Source: Ciona intestinalis
Lineage: Eukaryota > Chordata > Ascidiacea > Phlebobranchia > Cionidae
Assembly: GCF_000224145.3 (NCBI RefSeq)
Contig: NC_020169.2
Location: 1,525,479-1,589,478 of the forward strand
Direction: 5' to 3'
Length of the DNA: 64,000 bases
Part shown: positions 1 to 11,870 of the stretch, piece after piece
Layout of the letters: every line of letters begins with the position of its first letter
How positions within the stretch are numbered: position 1 is the first letter of the stretch
Translations under genes and position numbers: made by a program
Notes under the pieces: generated by a model
The model's input: the letters and a program-made list of their open reading frames with translations, nothing else
Databases searched by the model: none
Told to the model about the DNA's origin: nothing

Positions 1-232
1 AAACATATTTTATACATTTTACGCCGCTATATATACCGTACGAGATTAAGTTGTTAAAAGTGGGAATTTTTTTCGAGACAGTAACTCGTGTTTAATTCGT
101 ATATTTTACAGAGAACCATTGGGTCGATTGAAGCAATTGCGGTTAACTTTATTGCCAATTACACAAAGGACCACGATGGTAGCAGGGACGAGCCTCGAAC
201 CCGTATACTCTCTAAGCAAAGCAATATATATA

Positions 233-430
233 CAGTAAAAGGGTGGGGAAAGATGCGACACCTTATCATTCTATTTTCTCGTCGTGTTTGGCGGCCAACA
301 AAAAGCAATCGAAGAATTATAAAACTGCATCCTCTCCACTCCTATAGAACGTTACTAATTGTTTAAAAAACGATCAGGATACTTGGATATAGCATGTGCT
401 AAAAGTGTCCCATCTTTACCCACCCTACTA
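233..430 (+). mobile_element. Cimi-1-like MITE copy
   Basis: It begins CAGTAAAAGGGTGGGGAAAG and ends in CCCACCCTACTA. The body matches the family seen throughout the window (a poly-A-rich block near GAATTATAAAACTG, then CGATCAGGATA and GTGTCCCATC). Length is about 198 bp and the flanks are TA-rich. There is no coding capacity, so it is a non-autonomous element that probably used a Tc1/mariner-type transposase. Confidence 0.8.
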
Positions 431-499
431 AATATAATTTGGGTAACATATTATAGCAATAGGGCAAGAAAAATAATGTTTAAACGTGATTTTCAAAGG

Positions 500-830
500 G
501 TAGTAGTATTACTTCGTGGTAATGCCGGGTGCCCTGGCAAAGTGGTTAGCGCATGCCTTTAACCAGTAGGTAATGGGTTCAAGGTTCGTCGCCGCCACCA
601 TTGTGGGCGTATGTGTCCTTGGGCAAGACACTTAACAGCAAATGCTCTATACCAGTGGTCACTAATGGGTTGTCCAAATTATCAGCCATGTATAAAAAGA
701 ATGAAAAAAAAGGTTAAAAATATTCATTCACGAAGTAACCTACATGGTAACCCGTAAGCTGGCAAGAGGTGTATTATCACCAGTGTTACGACCGTCGTTT
801 TTCGGCCACGCGAGGATAAGGTAAGTTACA
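500..830 (+). mobile_element. tRNA-derived SINE
   Basis: An A-box-like TGGCAAAGTGG (535-545) and a B-box-like GGTTCAAGGTT (575-585) form a tRNA-like head. They are followed by a spacer with TTGGGCAAGACACTTAAC and a tail with CGTCGTTTTTCGGCCACG. The same spacer and tail recur inverted at about 12099-12315, so this is a dispersed family. From memory a Ciona SINE called Cics-1 exists; identity is not verified. Confidence 0.65.
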
Positions 831-1025
831 TCAAAATTACCAATGATTTTAAACTGTCCCGTCTTACCCTGTTTTTTTTTTAATTTGTAAAATTACACTG
901 TTGTGCGGATCGCTAAAAATAACTTCTTGTATGTTTTAATATATTTTTTGAATTGTTGTCAACGAATAAAGGAATGGTAGTAGTAATTCGTGGTATTCCC
1001 CAAAACCGTCATGCATTTTGATTTT

Positions 1026-1078
1026 GAAAATATTGGGCAATATGTGCTTAAATGTCCTATCTTCCCCCACTCTACTAT
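1026..1078 (+). mobile_element. MITE 3' end fragment
   Basis: Only the right end of the MITE family is present (TATGTGCTTAAATGTCC then CCCCCACTCTACTATA). A second, shorter right-end scrap (CTGTCCCGTCTTACCC) lies at about 852-871. Confidence 0.6.
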
Positions 1079-2133
1079 ACATTTTTAGGCCGCTATACGG
1101 TACAAGATAAGTTGAAACTAGAAACTTTTTTTGAGACAGTAATTCGTGTTTAATTCAGACAACTTATAAGGAACCATATACTAAAAAATAAGTAATGCAA
1201 AACAAATGCTACTTTGAACCTAGCTGTAAAAAACAAACTGTTCCCCGCACGGAAGCAAGCAAAACAACAGCCAATAGGAGTTATATGTATATTGTATACG
1301 TCCCACACAAGTTACTTAATTAGACTGAATTAGGCACACAAAGGAATTACGTTTGTTTCGCGACCAACTACACACATTAGGATCGGCTGCTTGACAGCCA
1401 ACCAGTTCAAAATTGGAACACGTAAACATAAGAAGCTACAATGAAACTTAAAATACGCGCGATAAGAGAGGCAAATCACTTTGAATTGGATAAAATCGTT
1501 AAGTAACGAATTGCCTGTTCGATGTTAGCCTACAAAACACTTACTGAAAGCAATAAAACGGTAAAACAAGGTCTCAGTATAAAAATATCAAACTCTTATG
1601 TTCCGCACGAGAAAAACGGCAAAAACTTTAACATTGGGAAATAAAACACCAGGCTTTAGTAAACAGACGAAAGTTCATTTAAAAAATAAAGTATTTAGAT
1701 TAGGTTACCAAGAAAAAAGGGTAAATTGTTACAGGACGGTAAATTATCTGGTTTGTTTGTATGAAATAGTGACAATTCAGACAACAGGACTGTAATACAA
1801 TGCACAACTTCCAAAATGTGTAATTCCCATAAGAAACATTAATATCTAACAACATTTACAGACACGCAGTAAATTTGATTTCATTTTGTAAAAGTTGAAA
1901 TGAGTTTTAAGATCCAAAATTAAAAAATTGGTAATATTTTAAAACAGATATACTTTACAGATAAAATTTCGAAGATGTCGTACAAAACGTTTGGGATATT
2001 TACTGGTTTTTCTTTTAGCACATTATTTACAGAATTTGGTAAATACATCAGTTTTACACCCGCTGAACGCAACAAAATGTATGCTGAAAACAACAATTTT
2101 GAAATAGATGTTCTTTTAAGTCTTTTTGTGGAT

Positions 2134-4593
2134 TTATGTTTGTGGGGGGCACAGTAATTCCCAAATATGCTTTTGTATAAGTTCAAGATCTTCTTTATAT
2201 TTCACCTGTAGTTGTTTTAAATTAGCAACGTTAAACGGTTTTAAATCATTTCGTTCATAGTGCTGGTGCAGAAATTTACACGGCGCCTGTGAATTTTCAT
2301 TTTTTTGCTCCAGAAAAGATTTTAAATGGTTTTCAAGTGCACTGACTCTTTCCTGAGCTTGTTTTCCATGTTCTTCTGCTGACTTTGCTCTCTCATTGGC
2401 GTCAGTTGCTTCTCGTTTCCAAGCATCACATGCCGCTTTTGCTTGGTTCCATGACCGTTCCCACTGCTTACACTTCTCTTGCATGCGCTCAAATTCAACT
2501 GCAGGCACCATACCACTGCCCAGAGATGAGCTCATACTAGGCATAGACTGATTGCCTTGCATTTGATAACGAGAATTAGCACCCATTGGGAAGCGCCCAG
2601 ACATCTGTGGAGCTAACAGTGGATCTGAACTTGGAAACTCCATGCCTGGAACTAGTTTAGGAAGCGGTGAAACTGATGATAAAGAACCTCGCATTCCATT
2701 TGGAAAGTTACTTCTCATCATAGTATCCTGTGGAATATTCACAGGGTCTGACATTTGAAGCAATGACGATTGGACACTGTTTGATGACGCAACTTGTCTT
2801 GTCCACATTTTCAAATTGCTGCCATTGTTTCCTCCTGGTTCTTGAACTTTATTCCCAAAAATATCCAGATCTTCCAATGCATTTCCAACAACAGAATCCA
2901 CAGTCTCATCTGGTGGGTAAAATGGGGCTGCTTCGGTGTTAAGCACATTAAATGGTCGTGGGAAATTGTGTGGAGGAGATGAATTCGTGCTGGAATAGCT
3001 TCCAACTAAAGCTGAACGTTGGTTACCACTTCCTATGCCTGGCCATGATACAGTGGGCCCAGATGCCCCAAAACCAGTATTATTCATATTGTCACCAGCA
3101 CTACGCTCAGACCCTGGTGCTTTCGAATATGGATAATTCATTGCATCCTTGTTACTGCTTAGAGAAGCAGTCCGTGGTTTAGAAATGGGAGATGGACAAG
3201 AAGGAAAACTCTTACTCATAAGATGCTCATTGTTAATCAATTGATTTGAAAGTGTGATATTACCATCACCCACCTCAGGATTAAATGGCCAGCCAAGATT
3301 GGGAGTATTTTGGTTTTTATCGCTTAGTGTAAGTTCATTTCCATACGCAAGTTGTATTTCTTTAACTTCATTCTGCACAATATCACTAACCATTGTAGGA
3401 GAGCCTTCTATAATTCGAATCTCTTGTTCCACATGAGCAAATGCACAAAAGGGTCCCCGTGGACAGTAGCCAGTCTGTGTCATATCATGACATTTAGTAC
3501 TCTTGTATATCTCAGGGTGGAACTGTTGCTCTGTGCGCGTGTGGCAGAAAAGACAGCTATCCCCTTTTTCACAACACGAAGGATCTTTCCAATCATCACC
3601 TTGTTTTACATTAGGGCAAGGACTTGATCTGTAAATAAACTTATTTAGATAAGAAGCCTATATTTTTCTAAAGACAAAATTTGTGATTTAGATGAGAACA
3701 AAACATGGGATTTGTATAATATATATATATATTACATCTTGTACAAATAGTTAAACACTCGTTCTGTTTATTAGTAATGAAAGTTTGGATATTACAAAAA
3801 CCTTTTATGTACTAAGAACTAAATACAATGTACCTTGATTACATCATTCTAACAAACCTGTATTTATATTTCTTTGGGTTTCTTCTTCTATCTTTTGCAT
3901 TATGATACTGTGGGCAAGCATAACCTTGTCTACACAACCTTGGTGGTCTTTTGCACAGCTCTGTCTTGTAGTTAGCCAAAACAAAGTTAGCATCCTGCCA
4001 TTTTGGATCTTCATTCACAATTTTCTCAGCAAGGTTCACAGAATCATGATTCATCTGTTCTGACAAAGAGTGCATCTGATTTTGTTCCATGCTCTGTTCA
4101 CGAACATCATACACAGGTGGCCTGAGGTCTTGAGCACCATGGGCAAATGCACAATGCGGCCCATTTTTCACACAATTTCCTCTAGAGTCAGTTTCATGAA
4201 TGCAGGTACCAGTTTTATAATAACGCAAGTGGTAACGCCTTTCAGTGTCTCCAGTATTTCTGTTGGAAGAAACAAAATATTTTACTACAGTTATGTTATG
4301 ACTTGTATTGCATTTTTATACCTGTGTATATACAAGCAGTCATCTCCATTTGGACATATTCCTGTTGTTTCATCATATTTACTGCAGTAAACATCAGCAC
4401 TATAATTGAACAACCCATCTCTCCTTTTTATTGGCCTTCTTCGTCTTTGATTAGAAAAATGCCAATTAAAACACGTAAATGGTCGGTGCTGTGTGCACTT
4501 GTGTTGAAGGAATAACGGGCATTGGTTAACCCGAAATTCTTTCAAATAAGTATAATGAAATGGTTTTTCAGTTTGAGGCGGTGTTGAAGCCAT
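2134..4593 (-). CDS. unk: Unkempt-like CCCH zinc-finger RNA-binding protein
   Basis: There are three exons on the minus strand, 4593-4322, 4259-3858 and 3628-2134, giving 722 residues. All phases agree at GT-AG sites. The start is the ATG reading MASTPPQ; the GTG two codons upstream is not needed. Six CCCH fingers are visible in the order of unkempt: CPLFLQHKC..., CSKYDETTGICPNGDDC, CIHETDSRGNCVKNGPHC, CKRPPRLCRQGYAC, CPNVKQGDDWKDPSC... and CHDMTQTGYCPRGPFC, each followed by its His. A Ser/Pro/Asn-rich low-complexity stretch follows, then a charged coiled coil (near EFERMQEKCKQWERSWNQAK). Known unkempt proteins bind UAG-rich mRNA through these fingers and repress translation. The usual C-terminal RING is not seen: the frame stops after WELLCPPQT. 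A paralogue name (UNKL) is equally possible. Confidence 0.9.
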
Positions 4594-5764
4594 TTTCACC
4601 CAGGGTTCAAAAGCTTTCTAACATTTTTTTCATTAATTTTTTTTTAATTTCAGCTAAGAATAAAGTGCATTATCAGTTCGTAAAGATATGAACAAATGAT
4701 TGTACAAAATACAGTTTCTATACCCGCTAAATTATTCCTCTACTGTAGCCAGAAAAACGCTTTGATTAGGTAATAGTGTGACAAACAAACATTGAAAAGA
4801 TAACAAACAATTTAAACAGAAAGAAAGTTCCTAAGAAATGAAACATATTTTATTTAGAAACATGAATATATGTTTAACTTACTAACTAAGAACTTAGCAT
4901 AAAACATAATAGTGTACACTTGCTTTGTAATAAGACATGTTTGTATAAGTATACTTCTGTTAATATACACCCCACGTATTGTATTTACAGTATTTTAGAT
5001 ATAGGTAATAAGATAGATTGTAACATAACTTAAGTTAACATAACTACCTATACAAACTGACCAATTTTCAAAACAAACATTTGTACACACGATTTTGTAT
5101 ACTTTAACTTTCCAATACATTTTGTAGTCGTAAAATATACATAAAGATTGCTAAACATTAATCATAACTTATACAAGATAGTAAAATATATATAAACATA
5201 AGTTCTAAGAAGTTAGCTTAAATTCTAAACGAATTATTCAAGTTGTAAACATGACAAATATTTCTTAAGCACATCCTGTCCGTGACCACTCAAGCGTGCA
5301 GGGATTATTTTGCCATCGTCAACGTTGCAACGAAAATCTGGTGCAAATGTTAACGAATTATTGTATACGAAAGCACTGTGGTGCTGTGTAATTCAGTAAA
5401 TGTTATAAACGTATTTTTAAATTAGTTTCGGGTGTTAAAATTCTGCAGCGTTTGATTTATGTAGGTCAATACATGGGTTCTAATGATCACTCGATGTCGC
5501 TACGTGCTCTAGGAGAAACGTATTACGTATTTGGGTTTTGTAAACAAAACATACTAGATGAGCGCATCTCGATCGCTTGAGTCACGCTGGCTGTGTTACG
5601 TATGGTCACTGCAGTCAGTGCTCGTTTTACGTCGATGTAGTTTAGTGTACAGATGCGTTCTTAACATACTCTGCTTGTTTGTACCGATTTAATAAGAATA
5701 TATTTTTTGCATTTTATTTAAAGTTATCTGACCTGGTTGGCTTTAGTTAGGGCTCCTATCTGTA
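4594..5764. promoter_or_regulatory. Divergent promoter region, unkempt / RGLG-like gene
   Basis: About 1.17 kb separates the start codons of two head-to-head genes, so both promoters must lie here. The stretch is very AT-rich except for 5460-5660, which has scattered CG and TACGT/GTCACGCTGG-type words. I see no clear TATA box. No repeat of the window's families is present. Confidence 0.5.
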
Positions 5765-8700
5765 ATGTCTGTGTTCTTGTTTGCAATCGGAGTTATTATG
5801 TTCTATTTTTTGTACGTAACGTACGACTCCGACTCTAAGAAGCAGAATACACGTTCAAGGACTCAATCTTTTAACTGCAGTCCATCCGCCAATACTAAAG
5901 ACAGAATTTATTTCGCTGTACGAAGATATTTCTACTCAATTGTGAACCCTATTAATAACAACTATGAAAATGGAAAACCAGATCCATTTTTGTTTCGTGC
6001 ATTTTCTGACAGGTATATACCCATTGGTATTTTTTTGGAACGAAAATAATAAATACTTTTATGTTATGTCAAATTATCAATAGTCTATTAATTTTTGTAC
6101 TTTAAGATCGTTAAATAATGGTGTATTTCATAAGTTTGCATCATACTTTTTCCAGGTAACATTTTTAAATGTCAAATATTGTGCTGTCATTGTTAACCAT
6201 AGGTACCTAACATGGTATGCAGTGTGCCAATGTATGGTCTGGAATAGGCTATAATATGCTGTGTGTATAGTTTGGGTACAAATAGTAACGAGTAATTGGT
6301 GATAGTGCATCTATTCAACAGCTAATAACATGATATACAGTAGGATGGGGGAAGATGGGACACTTGTTAACTCTATTTTCTCGTCCCATTCAGTTGTAAA
6401 CAAAAAACAATCAAAGAAATATGAAACTATGTCCTCATGACTCTCATAGACCATTGTTAATTGTTTAAAACACAGTCAGGATATCTGGATATTATGTGCT
6501 AAAGGTGCCCCATCTTGCCCCACCCTACTATATCATATGGTCTAAAAATCACCCTGGTTTTCCAAAAGATAGGCGCCTATGCTGTAAACATCAATAGTAT
6601 ATATAATATATATGGAGAGAGAGAGAGAGAGAGAATATTAATATTATTAATAATACTTATTACTTACATATTTAGGTTTTTGGAATTGTTTAAAATAACA
6701 CTTTTTTAAAAGTAATTATTTAATGGCATTAGAATAACTTTAAGGTATACCCATGAGTAAATACAGAGTCTTTATAGGACCACATATTTTCTTATATGTA
6801 TATATAATATATATAGTCCATATGTGTGTGCGCACAAAAACAGTTTTATTATAATTTATAAATAACTTAAGATTGGTAAAACAAATATTTTATTTTATCA
6901 ACCTTCTTTTATTAAGCCATTGTAACTTTATATATCCTACACGGTTTGGTTTATGGGACACTGGATAACAGCCAACCCTATGAAACAAAAATGGTCAAAC
7001 AAACATTTCATTTTTACATTTGAAATATAAAATACTGCAGAATTTTTACTGTTATGCCTAGTTTTTCCTACAAAAGCCATAAATTGTAAAAGTTATAGCC
7101 CTCTACTTGTTCAAAAGCTTTGTTTTTATAGTAGTATAGTGGAACCTGTTTTAATAGCCACATGCATAATTCATGTGCGCTAAATTTGAAATGCAAACTT
7201 ATGTATTGTCAGACAAATATAGTTTAAACTATTGACTATATTTATATGTAGGCTGTAAAAGCAACTGCAAGATCTTCAATGATGTAATGATTACACTCTA
7301 ATCATTATTAAAAATATCAACATTTATGGGGCCACACATGAAACATTCTGATTATTCATTGCTGATGCATTGTTATGATAAACTCCATTAAAGTATATCA
7401 CATCCAGTATTACTAAGTTTATCCTGTCAGTTAAATAGACTGTATTAACATCAACTTCAAGTCAAAACAGATTTGATGTAATTTATTATGTATTTATATA
7501 TACATTGTTTGTATTTTTTGGGTTATGAATAATCTTTGTTTAAATGATAAAAATGAGTAGGCATAGTTAGTAACAGATTACTCAGTAAACATTGTTTGTA
7601 TTGGTTAGGCTATATTCATTAATGTGTAAACATCACTATGGCATTGTTGTAGCCTATTATCATTAATAGACCATAAAATATTACTGTGGTATTGTTATGT
7701 CACATTACATCTCTGCAAGCATATATGAGTATAAAAACCTTGGAAATAAGTTCAACGGTGACCCTGACTTTAATATTACTTTAAATGTATAGGCTAGTAG
7801 GGTGGGGGAAGATGGGACGCCTTTTCATTCTTTTTTCTTATCCAACTTGGTAGAAACAACATAGGACATTCAAAGAATTATAAAACTGTATCCTCACGAC
7901 TACCATAGACTGTTGTAGAGACCGACCGATATCACTTTTTTCCACCGATACCGATACCGATATTTTTAGCTTTTACCGATACCGATACCGATATTTTACC
8001 GATATTTGTCACTATAGCGAAACATATGAAATGATCAGTTTTAATCAAAAGTAATGCCTGTATTCAAGATATTGCAAGTTATAGAGAAAAATTGGTTGGT
8101 CTACATGTTTTTAGGAAACATGCATGTTCTTAGGAAGGTGTTGCTTTTGTACGAAACTAGGACGCACATGAACGCTAAACTACAACGCACGTGGACGTTA
8201 AACTATGACACACGTGGACGTTAAACTACGACGCACGTAAAGGTCAAACTACGACGCACGTAAAGGTCAAAACTACGACGCACGTAAAGGTCAAACTCCA
8301 ACGCACGTAAAGGTCAAACTACGACGCACGTAAAGGTCAAACTACGACGCACGTAAAGGTCAAACTACGACGCACGTAAAGGTCAAACTACGACGCACGT
8401 AAAGGTCAAACTACGACGCACGTAAAGGTCAAACTTCCGACGCACGTAAAGGTCAAACTACCACGCATAAATACGACGCACGTAAAGGTCAAACTATGAC
8501 GCACGTGGACGTTAAACTAGCACGCACGTGAAGGCTAAAGTACGAGGCACGTGGACGTTAAACTACGAACACACGTAAAGGTCAAGTAGGACGCACGTCG
8601 CTTCGCACGAACTATTAATATATCGGTGAAATATCGGCGCTTTTTTACCGATACCGATTATCGGTGGAACGTAAATATCGGCCGATAATATCGGTGAACC

Positions 8701-9816
8701 GATATATCGGTCGACCTCTAGACTGTTGTTTATTATTTAAAACCCGATCAAGATATTTAGAAATTTTGCACTTAAGGTGTCCCATTTTACCCCACAGTAC
8801 TATTAATATATTCACACTAGGTTCCAAACTTTTGAGGATGTTTCTGGTGCAATGGTCGATGCGGGCATCAAGAAGTGTCAGCTTATTCTTGGCATTGATT
8901 TTACTGCCAGCAACGAGTGGCAAGGCAGAGTTAGCAACAGGGGACAGTCGCTTCATAATATCACACAAAAATTCAAGTAAATGCTCACACTTAAAACTGG
9001 TTGCTTTGTACTTTTAATTTAATGATACCTAACATTTAATATTCATTTTTTAAAATAATTTTTTTGGTTTTTGTATTAAAGTTTTGAGGAATTTTCATAT
9101 TCTTCTGCATTTTTTACAGAGCAAATCAGAATCCTTACCAACATGTGATTACCATTCTTCAGCATACCTTGAAAGACATGGTTGACGCAAACGTTCCAAA
9201 ACATCTAAATTTAAAGGAGCTATCAGAAGAGGAAAAAAGAAGCAAAAAGCTTCATGGGATTCATGCGTTTGGGTTTGGTGATTCGGTAACAAAAGATATT
9301 TCAACTTTTTGTTTACGAGCGGACGGTATGCCTTGCGGAAGCTTTGATGATGTTTTGCATTGCTATCGTGAGTGTGCTTCAAAAATTACACTTGGTGGTC
9401 CCACCAGTTACGCTCCGATCGTGCACAAAGCAATTGAAATAGTGGAGCAAACAAATCAGTATAATATACTGGTTATTATAGCAGATGGACAATTTGTGGA
9501 TGAAGGGCCTACAGCGAGGGCCATTGTAGAGGCCTCATACTACCCATTAAGTATCATAGTTGTTGGAGTGGGTGATGGACCATGGGATACCATGCACCAG
9601 TTTGACGACTGGTTACCTGAGCGAAATTTCGACAATTTTCAGTTCGTTGAATATGGAAAAATAATCTCGAACACTTACGATAAATCAAAGAATCCAGAAA
9701 CAATGCTTGCTCTGCACATGCTCATGGAGATTCCTGACCAATATAAAATAATTCATAAACTTGGTTATATGTCGCAGCCCCATCATAATGTTAGCTTAGA
9801 CTCTAAGGGACTATAA
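5765..9816 (+). CDS. RGLG/copine-type vWA protein with N-terminal membrane anchor
   Basis: There are three exons, 5765-6012, 8821-8976 and 9120-9816, giving 366 residues with phases closing exactly. The N-terminus is hydrophobic (MSVFLFAIGVIMFYFLYVTY), consistent with a signal anchor, followed by a basic/Ser stretch. From about residue 84 (FQTFEDVSGAMVDAGIKK) to the end it is a copine-family von Willebrand A domain. The metal site DFTAS is at residues 109-113, with later markers GFGDS, LGGPTSYAP, IIADGQ and FDNFQFVEY. The closest match I recall is the vWA domain of plant RGLG ubiquitin ligases. The RING that follows it in plants is absent here, and there are no C2 domains as in true copines. 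Function is therefore unknown; metal-dependent protein binding at a membrane is inference. Intron 1 holds a MITE (6338-6530) and a nested transposon (7795-8802). Confidence 0.88.
6338..6530 (+). mobile_element. Cimi-1-like MITE copy
   Basis: This is a full-length copy, 193 bp, inside intron 1 of the vWA gene. It starts CAGTAGGATGGGGGAAGATG and ends CCCCACCCTACTA, and is flanked by TA on both sides. It lies in the sense orientation used for this family (TTAACTCTATTTTCTC on the left, ATTATGTGCTAAAGG on the right). Confidence 0.85.
6613..6634 (+). repeat. (GA)n microsatellite
   Basis: About ten GA repeats lie in intron 1 of the vWA gene and are followed by a TA-rich stretch. Confidence 0.8.
7916..8720. 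mobile_element. hAT-like non-autonomous DNA element inside the MITE
   Basis: The ends are imperfect inverted repeats: left TAGAGACCGACCGATATC, right read inward TAGAGGTCGACCGATATATC. The element is flanked by the 8-bp direct repeat GACTGTTG (7908-7915 and 8721-8728). An 8-bp duplication with TAGAG-type ends is the signature of hAT transposons. Subterminal blocks repeat CCGATACCGATA/ATATCGG words on both sides, and the centre is a 23-bp tandem array. No transposase is encoded, so it is non-autonomous and younger than the MITE it interrupts. Confidence 0.82.
8150..8605 (+). repeat. 23-bp minisatellite with CACGT core
   Basis: About 19-20 units of 23 bp are present, typical unit ACGACGCACGTAAAGGTCAA plus ACT. 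Central units are almost identical. Edge units are more diverged and carry CACGTGGACGTTAAACTA, so the array seems to have homogenised from the middle. It fills the interior of the hAT-like element. Confidence 0.9.
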
Positions 9817-11870
9817 CAAGCATTTCCAAGTAGTGGAATGGCTGGTGCTAAAGTTCTTCTTATATAACTGTGCCTTATTTACTTATTATGTAAACAAATC
9901 GGCAAGTACTAAATCGTAAGAGGGATTCTCCTTTCTACAAATAACTGTATAGTTCCTTAAATAAGTTAGAACAACTAGTTTTGTAAGCTACTTTATTTAA
10001 ATACCCCATAGTTTTAGTGATGCTATATTTAATAAGGCTGCTTCTTATATCTACTTAGTTTATAATGTAATACCAAAGATAACCACGCTGTATTATATCT
10101 AATTAATTATTGGTTCTCTTTTGCACATTAAATTCTTGTTTTTAAAAATTATATTGCTTTGTTTCAATTCCAGACCAATATTAACATTGTTTCCACGCTA
10201 CAGTTTCATAACATGCTCCCAGATTACTATTGTTTCCATTTTTTGTGTTCCATGAGATACCGGATGCATATTTATAAATAGTTTGAAAATTTTTTTTTAT
10301 TGTTAAGACATAACATTCCCTTGTCCACTGTACTTCGGTTTATACAATTAAAATATTATAAAATATTTTGGACTTGCACAGTTATAAGTCATTTTACTTA
10401 TAGCCTTTAATCAACAGTAATAAAATGAAATTATGCAATTTTTAATCTGCTACTGCTATAGGCATTACAATGCATTAGTAAGCGTAATCACATAAATCGA
10501 GATAGCAACGGTACCAAATATGATTATTTCTTATTAATTAGATCATTTCTAAATGCTTTTATTAATAGTGATGAAATTGAATGTTGAATTGACACCGTTT
10601 TGGTAATTTTTGTGTTTTTTTTATTTACATAACGCAAAACAATACTATGTTTCTTTTAAATACTTGTTCTGTGTGTTAAACTCAAAACTGGCAGGTCCTA
10701 ATTAATTGGAGTAACTTGCGTTCATACACTTTTGTACTTTATTTTTGTCTGTTTATAACTAAAGCTTCTGCACTGTAAAAATGTATCTGTTCCCAACAAA
10801 TGCTTGCACACTGTTAAATACATTGATTGGATAGAACTTCTGTGACAAGAACAAAAGAGAATGTTAGTGTTTAAGTTTCAACTAGTCTGTGTCGTTCAAC
10901 TTACTATTTCAATTTAAGACCTAATATATTACGAGATTAATAAATTACGATGTAGGTTAACCTACTATAACAATGCCCTTGTGAATTGGAGCATATACAT
11001 GAATTTTCTTGTAGTTTGTGTGCACAAAAGTTGTATGTTTTTGATATAATTACCTGATGCTGTTACATCTTTTGTAATGTGTGATATAAGATGATGTATC
11101 TTTATTTATTTTTAGGGGAGTGTGCTGGCTTAGTTTTAATCAATTTAATGATCCTGAACCTATGCTGAGGATAGTGCTGAATGTTGAATCCTTCTATTGA
11201 TGGTAACCATTCTCATTTAAAGGTAAACTTTACACTAAATAATTCATTCAAAGTTTATGTTACTGGTTAGTTTTTATCTAGATTTTGTTGAAATTTTAAT
11301 GCTTTCAGCAGAACGGTTTCACTTCTTCTTTTCACATGAATAATTAAAATTCCCCTTTTTAGAAATCTCTGATTACTGTTACCTCAAAGAAAATTCCACT
11401 TTTATGACAAAGGAAAATTGAAGAGGATTTTCACAATTATAAACACAGCAACACTTGCCTTAGGCCTTTCACGTGAGTATAATATATTCATATGATGACA
11501 GACTGCTTACTTTATTAGAAAATGCTATTTCTGTTTCCTTCTGGTGATGGCTCTTGACAAAATGGAATTTTGTTCTATTTTAAAAGCACTTTTAGGAGAA
11601 ATAACTCTTATATGTAGTACATTAATGTTTATTACTTCATCGATATGAATATTATTTTTCAATTTGCTACCCTCTTTTCAAGTATAAGCCCTTAATCCTA
11701 CAGACATGGTTTATCTCATAAAACTACAAACCAACATATGTTAGGTATTACTGTAACCCTAATACATCAGTGTTTTTATTTTTTAAAACACGCTGTTTAA
11801 AAATCATCGTCTTATTAATATTTAATATTTTTTCAGTAAAAAAAACACTGTGTTTAAAACAGGTTATAGT
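9817..11870. other. Intergenic spacer between vWA gene and IMMP1L
   Basis: This is AT-rich sequence with no coding region or repeat family that I recognise. A possible variant polyadenylation signal ATTAAA lies at 10127-10132 for the upstream gene. An acceptor-like TTTTTTCAG ends at 11836, 34 bases before the IMMP1L start codon. Confidence 0.5.

Larger units (their letters stand above)
1..2133. other. Intergenic spacer with repeats
   Basis: This is AT-rich spacer downstream of the minus-strand unkempt gene. It contains a MITE copy (233-430), a tRNA-related SINE (about 500-830) and truncated MITE ends (about 852-871 and 1026-1078). Short open frames here overlap these repeats and have no recognisable domain. 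The minus strand was scanned for a missing RING-finger exon of the unkempt gene and none was seen. Positions 1080-1900 hold nothing else I can support. Confidence 0.6.
7795..8802 (+). mobile_element. MITE split by a nested insertion
   Basis: The left part (7795-7915) starts TAGTAGGGTGGGGGAAGATG. The right part (8721-8802) resumes at TTGTTTATTATTTAAAACCC and ends near CCCCACAGTACTA. Removing 7916-8728 restores a normal family member of about 195 bp. The inserted element is annotated separately. Confidence 0.85.

Noticed and set aside
8150-8605. CRISPR-like array
   Set aside because: The units are contiguous 23-bp repeats with no unique spacers, inside a eukaryotic transposon.
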